From: Nanobdellota archaeon
GTDB lineage: Archaea; Nanobdellota; Nanobdellia; SCGC-AAA011-G17; VGLX01
Length of the DNA stretch: 6,253 nucleotides
Direction: 5' to 3'
Assembly: GCA_018894775.1 (NCBI GenBank)
Contig: JAHIPG010000065.1
Span: forward strand, 1-6,253
Below the pieces are notes generated by a model. It saw only the letters and a program-made list of their open reading frames with translations, ran no database searches and was not told the origin of the DNA. Below, in pieces: positions 1 through 6,253 of the stretch. Numbering within the stretch: position 1 is the stretch's first letter; each line of letters begins with the position of its first letter. The position numbers and the translations under genes are program-made.

Positions 1-1
1 A

Positions 2-1126
2 AAAATAGACAAGAAAAAGAAGCCTTTCAAAATCATGATGGTTGGGCTTTTTGGTAGTGGAAAAACAACAACTATAGGCAAACTTGGAAAATACTACCAG
101 AAAAGAGGCTATAAATTAGCTGCTTTAGGATTGGATGTACACAGGCCAGCAGCACCAGAACAACTGAAACAAGTCTGCGATCAAATAAAGATGCCTGCGT
201 TCATAGAAAAAAAAGAGAAAGATCCTATAAAAATATATAAAAAATACGAAAAAGAGTTCTCAAAATATGATATTCTAATTGTTGACACAGCAGGAAGAGA
301 CGCTCTGTCAAAAGATTTAGTAAAAGAAATAGAATTAATGAACAAAACAATCAAGCCACAAGAAAGGTTACTTATAATCTCTGCAGATATAGGGCAGGCA
401 GCACAGAAACAGGCAGAACAGTTCCACAAAAGTTGTGACATCACAGGTGTAATAGTAACGAAGATGGATGGGACAGCAAGAGGTGGAGGATCTTTAAGCG
501 CTTGTGCAGTAACAAAAGCGCCAATCAAGTTTATAGGTGTCGGAGAAAAGGTAGATGATATTGAAGAATTCAACCCAAAAGGTTTCGTAGGCAGACTTCT
601 TGGTATGGGAGATTTAGAAGCTTTGTTAGAGAAAGCAAAAGAAGCAATAGATGAAGAAGACGCTAAAGACTTAGGGAAAAAATTCCTTAAAGGAGACTAT
701 AACTTTTTAGATCTTTACGAACAGATGCAAGCAGTAAAAAAAATGGGTCCTCTTGGAAAAATAATGGATCTTATACCAGGAGCAGGAGGCCTGAATATAC
801 CAAAAGATGTTCTAAATGTCCAAGATGAAAAACTGAAGAAATGGAAATTCATATTCCAAAGCTGTACAAAAGAAGAATTAGAGAATCCTGATATAATAAC
901 AAGAGAAAGAGTAGATAGGATAGCAAAAGGATCAGGCATGCCTACCTCAGAGATAAGAGAACTTCTAAAAATGCATAAGCAGAGCAAAAAACTTATGAAA
1001 ATGATGGGTGGTATGGCAGGAAAAGAAGGAGAAGAGCAGGATATAAATAAATTGATGAGAAAGTTTAAAGGTAAAATGCCTAAAGGTTTAGGGAAGATGA
1101 AAGGCATGAAGAAAATGAAGTTCTAA
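2..1126 (+). CDS. srp54: Signal recognition particle 54 kDa GTPase, SRP54 (5'-partial)
   Basis: This is the GTPase subunit of the signal recognition particle. It binds SRP RNA and signal peptides of nascent chains and docks with FtsY at the membrane. The frame is open to the left edge, so the N domain and start codon lie outside; 374 residues are visible against roughly 440-450 in archaeal SRP54. In visible-residue numbering, I see the P-loop GLFGSGKTTT (15-24), DVHRPAAPEQL (45-55), DTAGRD (95-100), TKMDG (153-157) and GVGEK (179-183). The NG/M hinge, GRLLGMGDLE, is at 197-206. The methionine-rich M domain runs from about 229 to 341 and includes the SRP RNA-binding segment TRERVDRIAKGSGMP (300-314). 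The protein ends in a Lys/Gly/Met-rich basic tail. The ATG at 35 lies inside the GTPase domain and is not the real start. FtsY and FlhF share the G domain but lack this M domain, so the identification is firm. The stop is TAA. Confidence 0.97.
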   Translation, partial: KIDKKKKPFKIMMVGLFGSGKTTTIGKLGKYYQKRGYKLAALGLDVHRPAAPEQLKQVCDQIKMPAFIEKKEKDPIKIYKKYEKEFSKYDILIVDTAGRDALSKDLVKEIELMNKTIKPQERLLIISADIGQAAQKQAEQFHKSCDITGVIVTKMDGTARGGGSLSACAVTKAPIKFIGVGEKVDDIEEFNPKGFVGRLLGMGDLEALLEKAKEAIDEEDAKDLGKKFLKGDYNFLDLYEQMQAVKKMGPLGKIMDLIPGAGGLNIPKDVLNVQDEKLKKWKFIFQSCTKEELENPDIITRERVDRIAKGSGMPTSEIRELLKMHKQSKKLMKMMGGMAGKEGEEQDINKLMRKFKGKMPKGLGKMKGMKKMKF

Positions 1127-1198
1127 TCGTCTTTAATCCAATCAGACCAATAAGAATGAGGAAATCCTTTCACTTTTTCAATTACAAAAGAAGGAAAT

Positions 1199-1218
1199 TA
1201 TTTTATTAGAATATTTAA
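1199..1218 (+). promoter_or_regulatory. Possible archaeal TATA region for the Cbf5 gene
   Basis: This very AT-rich stretch contains TTTTATTA (1201-1208) and ATATTTAA (1211-1218). The second is centred about 24 bases before the ATG at 1238, which would suit a leaderless transcript. The first would give a short leader that includes the GGAG at 1225-1228. The sequence does not decide between them, and such AT-rich matches are common by chance in this genome. Confidence 0.3.
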
Positions 1219-1224
1219 CTTAAT

Positions 1225-1228
1225 GGAG
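1225..1228 (+). promoter_or_regulatory. Shine-Dalgarno-like GGAG deciding the Cbf5 start
   Basis: GGAG ends nine bases before the ATG at 1238, a normal ribosome-binding spacing. It overlaps the alternative upstream ATG at 1223, so it cannot serve that codon. This favours the start at 1238 over the one five codons earlier. Confidence 0.5.
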
Positions 1229-1237
1229 AATTTAACT

Positions 1238-2239
1238 ATGGAAGAAAAGTTACCATTTGAAAAAATTGAAAGAGAAATAATGGTAAAGCGAGAGTCTGAA
1301 ACAGACAAAAGATATGGTAAAAAACCTGAAGAAAGAACTGTAAAGGAACTGTTAGATTATGGTGCAATCAATTTAAACAAGCCAGAAGGCCCTACATCAC
1401 ATCAAGTATCAGATTATATGCAAAGAATATTGGGTTTAAAAAAAGCGGGTCATTCAGGAACATTAGACCCAGGAGTTACTGGTGTATTGCCTATAGCATT
1501 AGGAAGGTCGACTAAAATAGTACAGACCTTACTCAAGTCAGGAAAAGAATACGTCTGCCTGATGCATTTGCATAAAGAATTGACACAATCAAAAATACAA
1601 AAATCAGTAAAAAGCTTTGTCGGGAAGATAAAACAAAAACCTCCTGTAAGGTCGGCTGTAAAAAGAGAGTTAAGAGAAAGAGAAGTCTACTATCTGAATA
1701 TTCATGAAATAGATGGAAAAGAAGTCTTGTTTAAAATCGGATGTCAAGCAGGGACTTACATAAGGAAGATTGCTCATGATTGGGGTAAGAAATTAGGTGT
1801 CGGAGCACACATGGCCCAGCTTGTAAGAACAAAAGCAGGACCTTTTAATGATGAAGATTGGGTTACGTTTCATGATATAAAAGATGCTTATGAGGTATAC
1901 AAAGAAGGCAACGAAGAACCATTGAAGAAACTGATACATCCTATAGAAGATGCTGTTGAGCATTTACCAATGATATGGGTTGTTGATACTGCTGTTGATA
2001 CATTATGTCATGGCGCAGACTTATCAACGCCTGGAATCTCAAAATTACATGATAAAATAAAAAAAGATGATATGGTCGCAATAATGACACTTAAAGGAGA
2101 ACTTATAGGTCTAGGAGATTCACTAATGACATCAAAAGAGATGATGAAAGAAGAAAAAGGAATCGCTGTCAAAACGAAGAAAATATTGATGGAACCTGGA
2201 ATATATCCTAAGTTCACAAAGAACAAAGATCAATCATAA
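1238..2239 (+). CDS. cbf5: RNA pseudouridine synthase, archaeal Cbf5/TruB family
   Basis: This is the catalytic subunit of archaeal H/ACA ribonucleoproteins. It converts uridine to pseudouridine in rRNA using guide RNAs with Nop10, Gar1 and L7Ae, and can also make pseudouridine 55 in tRNA without a guide. The protein has 333 residues from the ATG at 1238, the usual length for archaeal Cbf5. The TruB catalytic motif GHSGTLDPGVTG is at 71-82, with D77 the expected catalytic aspartate. Other family signatures are the LNKPEGPTSHQV block (46-57), KQKPPVRSAVKR (132-143) and CQAGTYIRKIAHDWG (169-183). A PUA RNA-binding domain follows from about 248, with the typical ending of a Gly-Ile-Ala-Val stretch and MEPGIYPKF (318-326). 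The N-terminal extension before the catalytic core is archaeal/eukaryotic in style, unlike bacterial TruB. An ATG at 1223 would add five residues, but the GGAG at 1225-1228 favours 1238. The gene follows SRP54 by 111 bases and overlaps the convergent HerA-like gene by 10 bases. Confidence 0.95.
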   Translation: MEEKLPFEKIEREIMVKRESETDKRYGKKPEERTVKELLDYGAINLNKPEGPTSHQVSDYMQRILGLKKAGHSGTLDPGVTGVLPIALGRSTKIVQTLLKSGKEYVCLMHLHKELTQSKIQKSVKSFVGKIKQKPPVRSAVKRELREREVYYLNIHEIDGKEVLFKIGCQAGTYIRKIAHDWGKKLGVGAHMAQLVRTKAGPFNDEDWVTFHDIKDAYEVYKEGNEEPLKKLIHPIEDAVEHLPMIWVVDTAVDTLCHGADLSTPGISKLHDKIKKDDMVAIMTLKGELIGLGDSLMTSKEMMKEEKGIAVKTKKILMEPGIYPKFTKNKDQS

Positions 2240-4236
2240 ACAACCAACCAACATTCCTTCTCGTTCTTAATCTTAAAAAACCTTCCAAGAAACTGCACTA
2301 AACTGGTAGTATCAACATTCTTCTCAAGCTGCTTATCATATTTCATTGTAGAATAATCAACCTTGCCATAGAAAGAATTTTCTCTTAAGTTGATGAACAA
2401 AGACAATTCTTTACCTAATGTATATTTATCTCCTTCTTTAGCAAAAAATCCTTTATTGGACATAGTTTTAATAGTATCATATAAGTCAGAAAACTGCAAC
2501 CCTGATTTTGAAAATATGTCTGCAGGCTTAAATTCCTTTAAGTCCAAAGCAATCTTCAAAATTCTCTCTTGGTTAGCGCTAAGATTATCTAACTTCATCC
2601 CTTTAAGCTGAATACCTTTACCATTCTCGACATCTTTAACTGCATGACCATTATTCAGATTTATCAAAAGATTAAAATCACCTTGCTTATCAGAACAGGC
2701 TAAGACCATACAAGGTATTAGGACAACTTTAGGATTCTTCTTTCCCATTAATCTCAAATCTTTAAGGCTGACCTTTGGCTTTATCAGAGGTAATAATTCA
2801 CCCTTGCCTTTTTTGGCTTCACTAACAAAGTCTTTATCTTCATCATCAGAATCTTCATCAAAGATATTCACAGCAGTACCCCCATGCTTGCTACGCCTTG
2901 GACGGATATTGACAAAAATAGGCATATCAACCACCCCTGTAATAAGGGAAGTGCCAATGGGGATGTTCTTAATCTCCTTCTCTGTCTCAGAAGTTATTCC
3001 TTCAACAGAACGGCTAATAGCCTTGACATCATTAGGGTTAGTAACTTTCAGAATTATCTGAGTATTAACCTGTGAAAGTGCATTCTTCTCTACTCTGCCA
3101 GGCCTTTGAGTAACTAAACAAACACCTAAACCAAACTTCCTACCTTCAGAGAAAATCTGTCTTAAAATTCCTGAACTCTTAGCCTCACCATAGGTACGCT
3201 CAGGAATGAAATTATGCCCTTCTTCAACTACCAAGAAAAAAGGAGGGATATTACCTTTCTTTCTCTCCGTAAATAAATCCAGTACTAACTTGTAAACAAC
3301 TACTTCCTGGACTTCTGTGTTGACACCTTTTAGATTAATAATAGAAGCTTTACCTGGCCTGACAAGTTCAAATAGAGGAGTAGGCGCATTGGAAAAAAGA
3401 TCCAACTTCTTGACATATTCCAAAACGTTGATAAGAGTCCACTTAACATTGCTATCCTCATTTTCTAATTCTAATAACAGCTCATCAAAATCAGCCTTAT
3501 TACCCAGATTCTTCAAAGCAGAATATAAAACACTAAGTTGAGCATTACTAAGTTTAGCAGGCATCATATGGATAAGTTCATTAGGAGAAAGATCCATGTT
3601 GCTCAACTTCAAAGGCTTACACTCAGAATTTATCTCAGTATCAGGACTGAATTCCTGGATATGATTAAGATAACCTTTGGGTTGAATGCCAAACTTCTTC
3701 ATCTTTTCCTTATCACTATCATTTGGATACTTCAAAGTGGAATATTCCCCATGAGGGTCAAGTATAACAATAGGTACTTTATTTTCTAATAACTCTTCGA
3801 GCAATACTCCTGTAACATAACTTTTTCCTGCGCCTGTCTTGGCTAATATGGCAACGTGCTTAGTCAGCAATTTATTTAGGTCGAGGAATACTTGTACATC
3901 CTTCCTGCCTTCTAAACTTCCAATAAAAGCAGAATTTTTTGCCTTACCTAAACCAAGAATCTTCTTTACAAACTTATCTGAAGCATAAAGAACTTCAGTA
4001 TGTGGTTCAGGAGGGCTTCTAAGACCCCGAAGCCTATCAGCCTTATCCCTATAACCAATGATAGTGCAATAAGCAGTTGCCTGACCACGACTCTTCTCTA
4101 TCTCAATAATCTGGCAAAGAATATCATTTCCTGCCTTATCTATGACCTGGACATACTCAAATTTGTTAGCATCTCCTTCTACATCAAACTTAAACTGTGC
4201 TGTAGACGTCTTTCCTGATATTTTACCAACTATCAT
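2230..4236 (-). CDS. herA: HerA-like hexameric ATPase/DNA translocase with C-terminal extension
   Basis: HerA-family FtsK-like ATPases form hexameric rings that move on double-stranded DNA; canonical archaeal HerA acts with the NurA nuclease, Mre11 and Rad50 in end resection. From the ATG at 4236 the protein has 668 residues, longer than the roughly 500 of crenarchaeal HerA. An N-terminal beta-barrel (about 1-110) opens MIVGKISGKTST, resembling the known HerA start MIIGYVIGQATT, hence this start; an ATG at 4248 would add four residues. Neither start has a Shine-Dalgarno. Walker A AILAKTGAGKS is at 129-139, DPHGEY at 160-165, Walker B FFLVVEEGHNF at 333-343, the arginine-finger segment EGRKFG at 364-369, and the sensor-like VTQRP at 375-379. 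An acidic linker (about 459-469) leads to a beta-rich region (about 496-546), then a winged-helix-like segment (about 551-611) and a 57-residue tail. No NurA, Mre11 or Rad50 gene is nearby, so the resection role is inferred from family only. The family call is firm; the exact partner and role are not. Confidence 0.9.
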   Translation of the reverse strand: MIVGKISGKTSTAQFKFDVEGDANKFEYVQVIDKAGNDILCQIIEIEKSRGQATAYCTIIGYRDKADRLRGLRSPPEPHTEVLYASDKFVKKILGLGKAKNSAFIGSLEGRKDVQVFLDLNKLLTKHVAILAKTGAGKSYVTGVLLEELLENKVPIVILDPHGEYSTLKYPNDSDKEKMKKFGIQPKGYLNHIQEFSPDTEINSECKPLKLSNMDLSPNELIHMMPAKLSNAQLSVLYSALKNLGNKADFDELLLELENEDSNVKWTLINVLEYVKKLDLFSNAPTPLFELVRPGKASIINLKGVNTEVQEVVVYKLVLDLFTERKKGNIPPFFLVVEEGHNFIPERTYGEAKSSGILRQIFSEGRKFGLGVCLVTQRPGRVEKNALSQVNTQIILKVTNPNDVKAISRSVEGITSETEKEIKNIPIGTSLITGVVDMPIFVNIRPRRSKHGGTAVNIFDEDSDDEDKDFVSEAKKGKGELLPLIKPKVSLKDLRLMGKKNPKVVLIPCMVLACSDKQGDFNLLINLNNGHAVKDVENGKGIQLKGMKLDNLSANQERILKIALDLKEFKPADIFSKSGLQFSDLYDTIKTMSNKGFFAKEGDKYTLGKELSLFINLRENSFYGKVDYSTMKYDKQLEKNVDTTSLVQFLGRFFKIKNEKECWLVVYD

Positions 4237-4259
4237 GGCAAAGAACATGCGCTTAGAAC

Positions 4260-4277
4260 TTTATTAATATTATTATT
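4260..4277 (-). promoter_or_regulatory. Possible TATA region for the HerA-like gene
   Basis: On the minus strand this 18-base stretch is almost pure A/T and contains TATTAATAAA, centred about 28 bases before the ATG at 4236, as expected for leaderless archaeal transcription. A second AT run is centred about 24 bases before the alternative ATG at 4248. It lies in the 44-base or slightly longer gap after selU, so the HerA-like gene may have its own promoter instead of depending on selU read-through. Confidence 0.35.
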
Positions 4278-4292
4278 CTGAATGGATAAAAT

Positions 4293-5273
4293 TTAACCCA
4301 TGATTTCCTCTAGTTTTTTCACATAATCCAATTCTATCACATAATCATATTCAATATTGTCAACAGTATGACTGTATAATGGATCATAATATTCTTTCAG
4401 AAGTATTTCTGCTAATTCCTCAAACTTATCTTCTTTTAACATATTTATCCATAATTTTAGTTTCTTATCATTACCTACCGTCTTCTTCAGATAAGGAATT
4501 TTTTCAAGAAGTTCCTTTTTATGTCCGGAATACTCATCAACTAATCTTTTTACTCTGTCATTGAAATCACAAATTATCTTAACCTGGATACCCTTCTTCA
4601 TCGCCTTGAAGAAAAATTCTGGGATTTGTACCTTTCCAATCTTTCTTGCTTCCCCTTCAACAACAATATACTTTTCATCCTTAAGCTCTTCCAATCTTTT
4701 GAAAATCAAAGCATCAAACATCTTCTGGCTACGAGGTTTTAAGCCAACAGGACCAAGAACAGAACCGCGATGCTGAGCAAGACCTTCAAGATCTAAAGAG
4801 TTGAGGAATTCATTGAGGATATCAGTTTTTCCTGTACCTGTAAGTCCACTTAGGAGTATAATCTTAGGTTTTAATTTGTAATTTTCAAATCTTTCTAATA
4901 TATGTTTACGGTAAGCCTTATGGCCTCCTTCTAATTGCTTGGTATCATAGCCCATACCTTCTAATAAGCCAGTAAAAGATTTAGAACGCATACCACCACG
5001 CCAACAGAAAACTACCAACTTCTTATCTTTATACTTTGAAATACCTCCAACCAACTTGCTAATCTTCTTAGAAACAATATCTAAGCCTTTCTTTATTGCA
5101 TCATCTTTACTCACTTGCTTGTAAATAGTTCCAATAACAGCCCGTTCTTCATTGCTAAACAAAGGGACATTTATAGACTCAGGAATTGTACACTCTTCAA
5201 ACTCTTTAGGCGTTCTAACATCTATGAAAATATATTTTCCTTTCAATGCTTTTTCAATTGAAATAGTTTTCAT
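4293..5273 (-). CDS. selU: tRNA 2-selenouridine synthase, single-chain (SelU/MnmH)
   Basis: SelU replaces the sulfur of 2-thiouridine at tRNA wobble position 34 with selenium, using selenophosphate; a geranylated thiouridine is the known intermediate in the bacterial enzyme. From the ATG at 5273 the protein has 326 residues, slightly shorter than E. coli SelU (364). The N-terminal rhodanese domain holds DVRTPKEFEE (18-27), the family block NEERAVIGTIYKQ (41-53) and the active-site loop FCWRGGMRSKS (89-99), with C90 aligning to the essential E. coli cysteine. The P-loop domain has Walker A GLTGTGKT (143-150), then LEGLAQHRGS (162-171), VEGEARKIG (205-213) and EYYDPLY (294-300), all characteristic of the family. 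A TTG at 5282 would add three residues, but the ATG is preferred. Both domains are intact in one chain, whereas the methanogen version I know of is split in two. Selenium use is inferred; no selD is visible here. Confidence 0.94.
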   Translation of the reverse strand: MKTISIEKALKGKYIFIDVRTPKEFEECTIPESINVPLFSNEERAVIGTIYKQVSKDDAIKKGLDIVSKKISKLVGGISKYKDKKLVVFCWRGGMRSKSFTGLLEGMGYDTKQLEGGHKAYRKHILERFENYKLKPKIILLSGLTGTGKTDILNEFLNSLDLEGLAQHRGSVLGPVGLKPRSQKMFDALIFKRLEELKDEKYIVVEGEARKIGKVQIPEFFFKAMKKGIQVKIICDFNDRVKRLVDEYSGHKKELLEKIPYLKKTVGNDKKLKLWINMLKEDKFEELAEILLKEYYDPLYSHTVDNIEYDYVIELDYVKKLEEIMG

Positions 5274-5285
5274 ATCAAACAATAC

Positions 5286-5294
5286 TTTTAAATA
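5286..5294 (+). promoter_or_regulatory. TATA-like box for the radical SAM gene
   Basis: TTTTAAATA is centred about 28 bases before the ATG at 5318. No Shine-Dalgarno sequence precedes that ATG, so a leaderless transcript starting at or near it is the simplest reading. The upstream BRE position (AACAATAC) is only a weak match. Confidence 0.45.
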
Positions 5295-5298
5295 ATGA

Positions 5299-5313
5299 GT
5301 TATATAGTTTGCG
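5299..5313 (-). promoter_or_regulatory. BRE and TATA-like box for selU
   Basis: On the minus strand the sequence reads CGCAAAC followed directly by TATATAAC, a purine/A-rich BRE-like element next to a good TATA box. The TATA is centred about 30 bases before the selU ATG at 5273, again with no clear Shine-Dalgarno, which fits a leaderless or nearly leaderless transcript. Confidence 0.45.
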
Positions 5314-5317
5314 GTAC

Positions 5318-6253
5318 ATGGAAATATTTAAGATAACAAGGGAAACAGGGATTCCTTTAGTAGGTTGTATAGCTTTTGGAGTGATAGATAGAGGGACAAA
5401 TCTATTACAGATCAGGCCTACATCTCTTTGTAATCTTAACTGCGTATTTTGTAGTGTTGACTCTGGACCTTATTCTAAACTGCATCCAGTGGCTTTTCAA
5501 GTAGAATTAAGTTATCTTATGCAATGGCTTGAAGAAATAGTAAATTTCAAAGGGTCTGGAGTTGAAGCTAATTTAGACTCTGTCGGAGAGTTGTTGACTT
5601 ATCCTGATTTTATGGAATTAGTTAAAAGAATATCTGAACTTGAGAATGTCTCAAGAATATCCTTCCAAACAAACGGGGTATTATTAACAAAAGAAATGGT
5701 AGATAGATTAGAAAAATTAGGGATTAACCAGATAAACTTATCAATCAATTCTTTAGATGAGAAAAAGGCAAAAACTTATTCTGGAACACCAAACTATAAT
5801 CTCAAACATATTCTGGAACTAGCTGAATACGTATCAAAAAGTAAGATACAACTATTGTTAGCACCGGTATATATGCCTGGCATAAACGATGAAGATATAG
5901 AGAATATAATCCAGTTAGCAAAAAAACTTGATGTAAGGCTAGGAATCCAGAAATATGACATATATAAATACGGAAGAAAATATAAGCCAGTCAATAAGAC
6001 AAACTGGTGGAAGTTCTATAACCAATTAGAAAAATGGGAAAAAGAATATGGTGTTACACTAAAATTGACAGCAGAAGGAATGAAAATAGAAAAAAGAGAA
6101 AGATTACCAAAAATATTTGAGAAAGGAGAAAAAATTGTAGCTGAGATAAAATCACCAGGATGGATGCCTTCCCAAAGGATAGGTGTAGCAAAAAACAGAT
6201 CAATAAGCATAAATGATTGTGATAACCAAATTGGAGATAAAGTAAAGATAAAA
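5318..6253 (+). CDS. COG2100-like archaeal radical SAM protein with TRAM-like tail (3'-partial)
   Basis: The frame opens at the ATG at 5318 and runs without a stop to the last base, giving 312 residues and an incomplete C-terminus. The radical SAM cluster motif is CNLNCVFC (38-45), with C38, C42 and C45 as the expected 4Fe-4S ligands; the enzyme should cleave S-adenosylmethionine to a 5'-deoxyadenosyl radical. Further barrel motifs are VGELLTYP (89-96, the GGE-like SAM-binding position), SFQTNG (115-120), LSINSLD (141-147) and LAPVYMPGINDEDIE (181-195). The N-terminal segment TRETGIPLVGCIAFG, the IQKYDIYKYGRK block (210-221) and WWKFYNQLEKWE (230-241) resemble, from memory, the uncharacterised archaeal COG2100 family. 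From about residue 267 the sequence turns beta-rich (GEKIVAEI, RSISIND, IGDKVKIK), like a TRAM RNA-binding fold, suggesting an RNA or ribonucleoprotein substrate. The substrate is unknown. The gene diverges from selU with a 44-base gap. The radical SAM assignment is firm, the TRAM call moderate. Confidence 0.9.
   Translation, partial: MEIFKITRETGIPLVGCIAFGVIDRGTNLLQIRPTSLCNLNCVFCSVDSGPYSKLHPVAFQVELSYLMQWLEEIVNFKGSGVEANLDSVGELLTYPDFMELVKRISELENVSRISFQTNGVLLTKEMVDRLEKLGINQINLSINSLDEKKAKTYSGTPNYNLKHILELAEYVSKSKIQLLLAPVYMPGINDEDIENIIQLAKKLDVRLGIQKYDIYKYGRKYKPVNKTNWWKFYNQLEKWEKEYGVTLKLTAEGMKIEKRERLPKIFEKGEKIVAEIKSPGWMPSQRIGVAKNRSISINDCDNQIGDKVKIK

Noticed and set aside
35..40. ATG pair at 35 and 38 as the SRP54 start
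   Set aside because: The frame stays open upstream to the window edge, and these codons fall immediately before the P-loop. The family always has an N domain of roughly 90-100 residues before this point.
181..1107. Two 130-codon open frames on the minus strand opposite SRP54 (181-573 and 715-1107)
   Set aside because: They lie wholly within the well-supported SRP54 gene on the other strand. Their translations are Ser/Ile/Phe-rich, as expected from complements of Lys/Glu/Asp codons, and show no recognisable motif.
1159..1178. Possible SRP54 terminator: small AGGAAATCCT inverted repeat followed by a five-T run
   Set aside because: The stem is only about four pairs and the T run is short. In such AT-rich DNA this is expected by chance, so I do not call a terminator.
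2390..4218. Several plus-strand open frames of 61-85 codons opposite the HerA-like gene
   Set aside because: All are contained within the HerA coding region, have low-complexity composition, and carry no motif or convincing start signal.
2230..5273. HerA-like gene plus SelU as a possible new defence or selenium-linked two-gene system
   Set aside because: The two genes are co-oriented with a gap of about 44-56 bases, but a separate TATA-like box precedes the HerA-like gene. No nuclease, SIR2 or other effector is nearby and no known pathway links them. Proximity alone is not enough.
5274..5282. TTG start at 5282 for selU, giving three extra residues
   Set aside because: The ATG at 5273 is in frame three codons later, starts just before the conserved rhodanese domain, and has a TATA-like box at a suitable distance. 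No Shine-Dalgarno supports the TTG.

Overview
This window is AT-rich and almost completely coding. It looks archaeal: it holds an SRP54 with archaeal-type G and M domains, a Cbf5-type pseudouridine synthase with a C-terminal PUA domain, a HerA-family hexameric DNA translocase, and a radical SAM protein of the archaeal COG2100 type. Several starts lack a Shine-Dalgarno sequence and have TATA-like boxes about 25-30 bases upstream, as in archaeal leaderless transcription. The lysine-rich, AT-rich coding style would suit a DPANN-like or other AT-rich archaeon, but that placement is inference and rests on no single diagnostic gene.

Layout: (1) positions 2-1126, plus strand, most of SRP54, cut by the left edge of the window; (2) 1238-2239, plus strand, Cbf5/TruB-family tRNA/rRNA pseudouridine synthase; (3) 2230-4236 (or 4248), minus strand, a HerA-like ATPase with an unusual C-terminal extension, meeting the Cbf5 gene tail to tail with a 10-base overlap; (4) 4293-5273, minus strand, a full-length single-chain tRNA 2-selenouridine synthase (SelU/MnmH); (5) 5318 to the right edge, plus strand, a COG2100-like radical SAM protein with an apparent TRAM-like C-terminal domain, still open at the edge. 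The last two genes diverge from a 44-base intergenic region in which two TATA-like boxes interleave.

Most of the genes serve translation: protein targeting (SRP54), RNA pseudouridylation (Cbf5), wobble-uridine modification (SelU), and possibly an RNA-linked radical SAM enzyme, judged by its TRAM-like tail. The HerA-like ATPase is the exception; none of its usual end-resection partners (NurA, Mre11, Rad50) lies nearby. I see no CRISPR array, mobile element, tRNA, rRNA or defence cassette. No gap between genes exceeds about 110 bases. The observations most worth following are the unsplit selenouridine synthase in an archaeal context, the C-terminally extended HerA, the uncharacterised radical SAM gene, and the interleaved divergent promoter.
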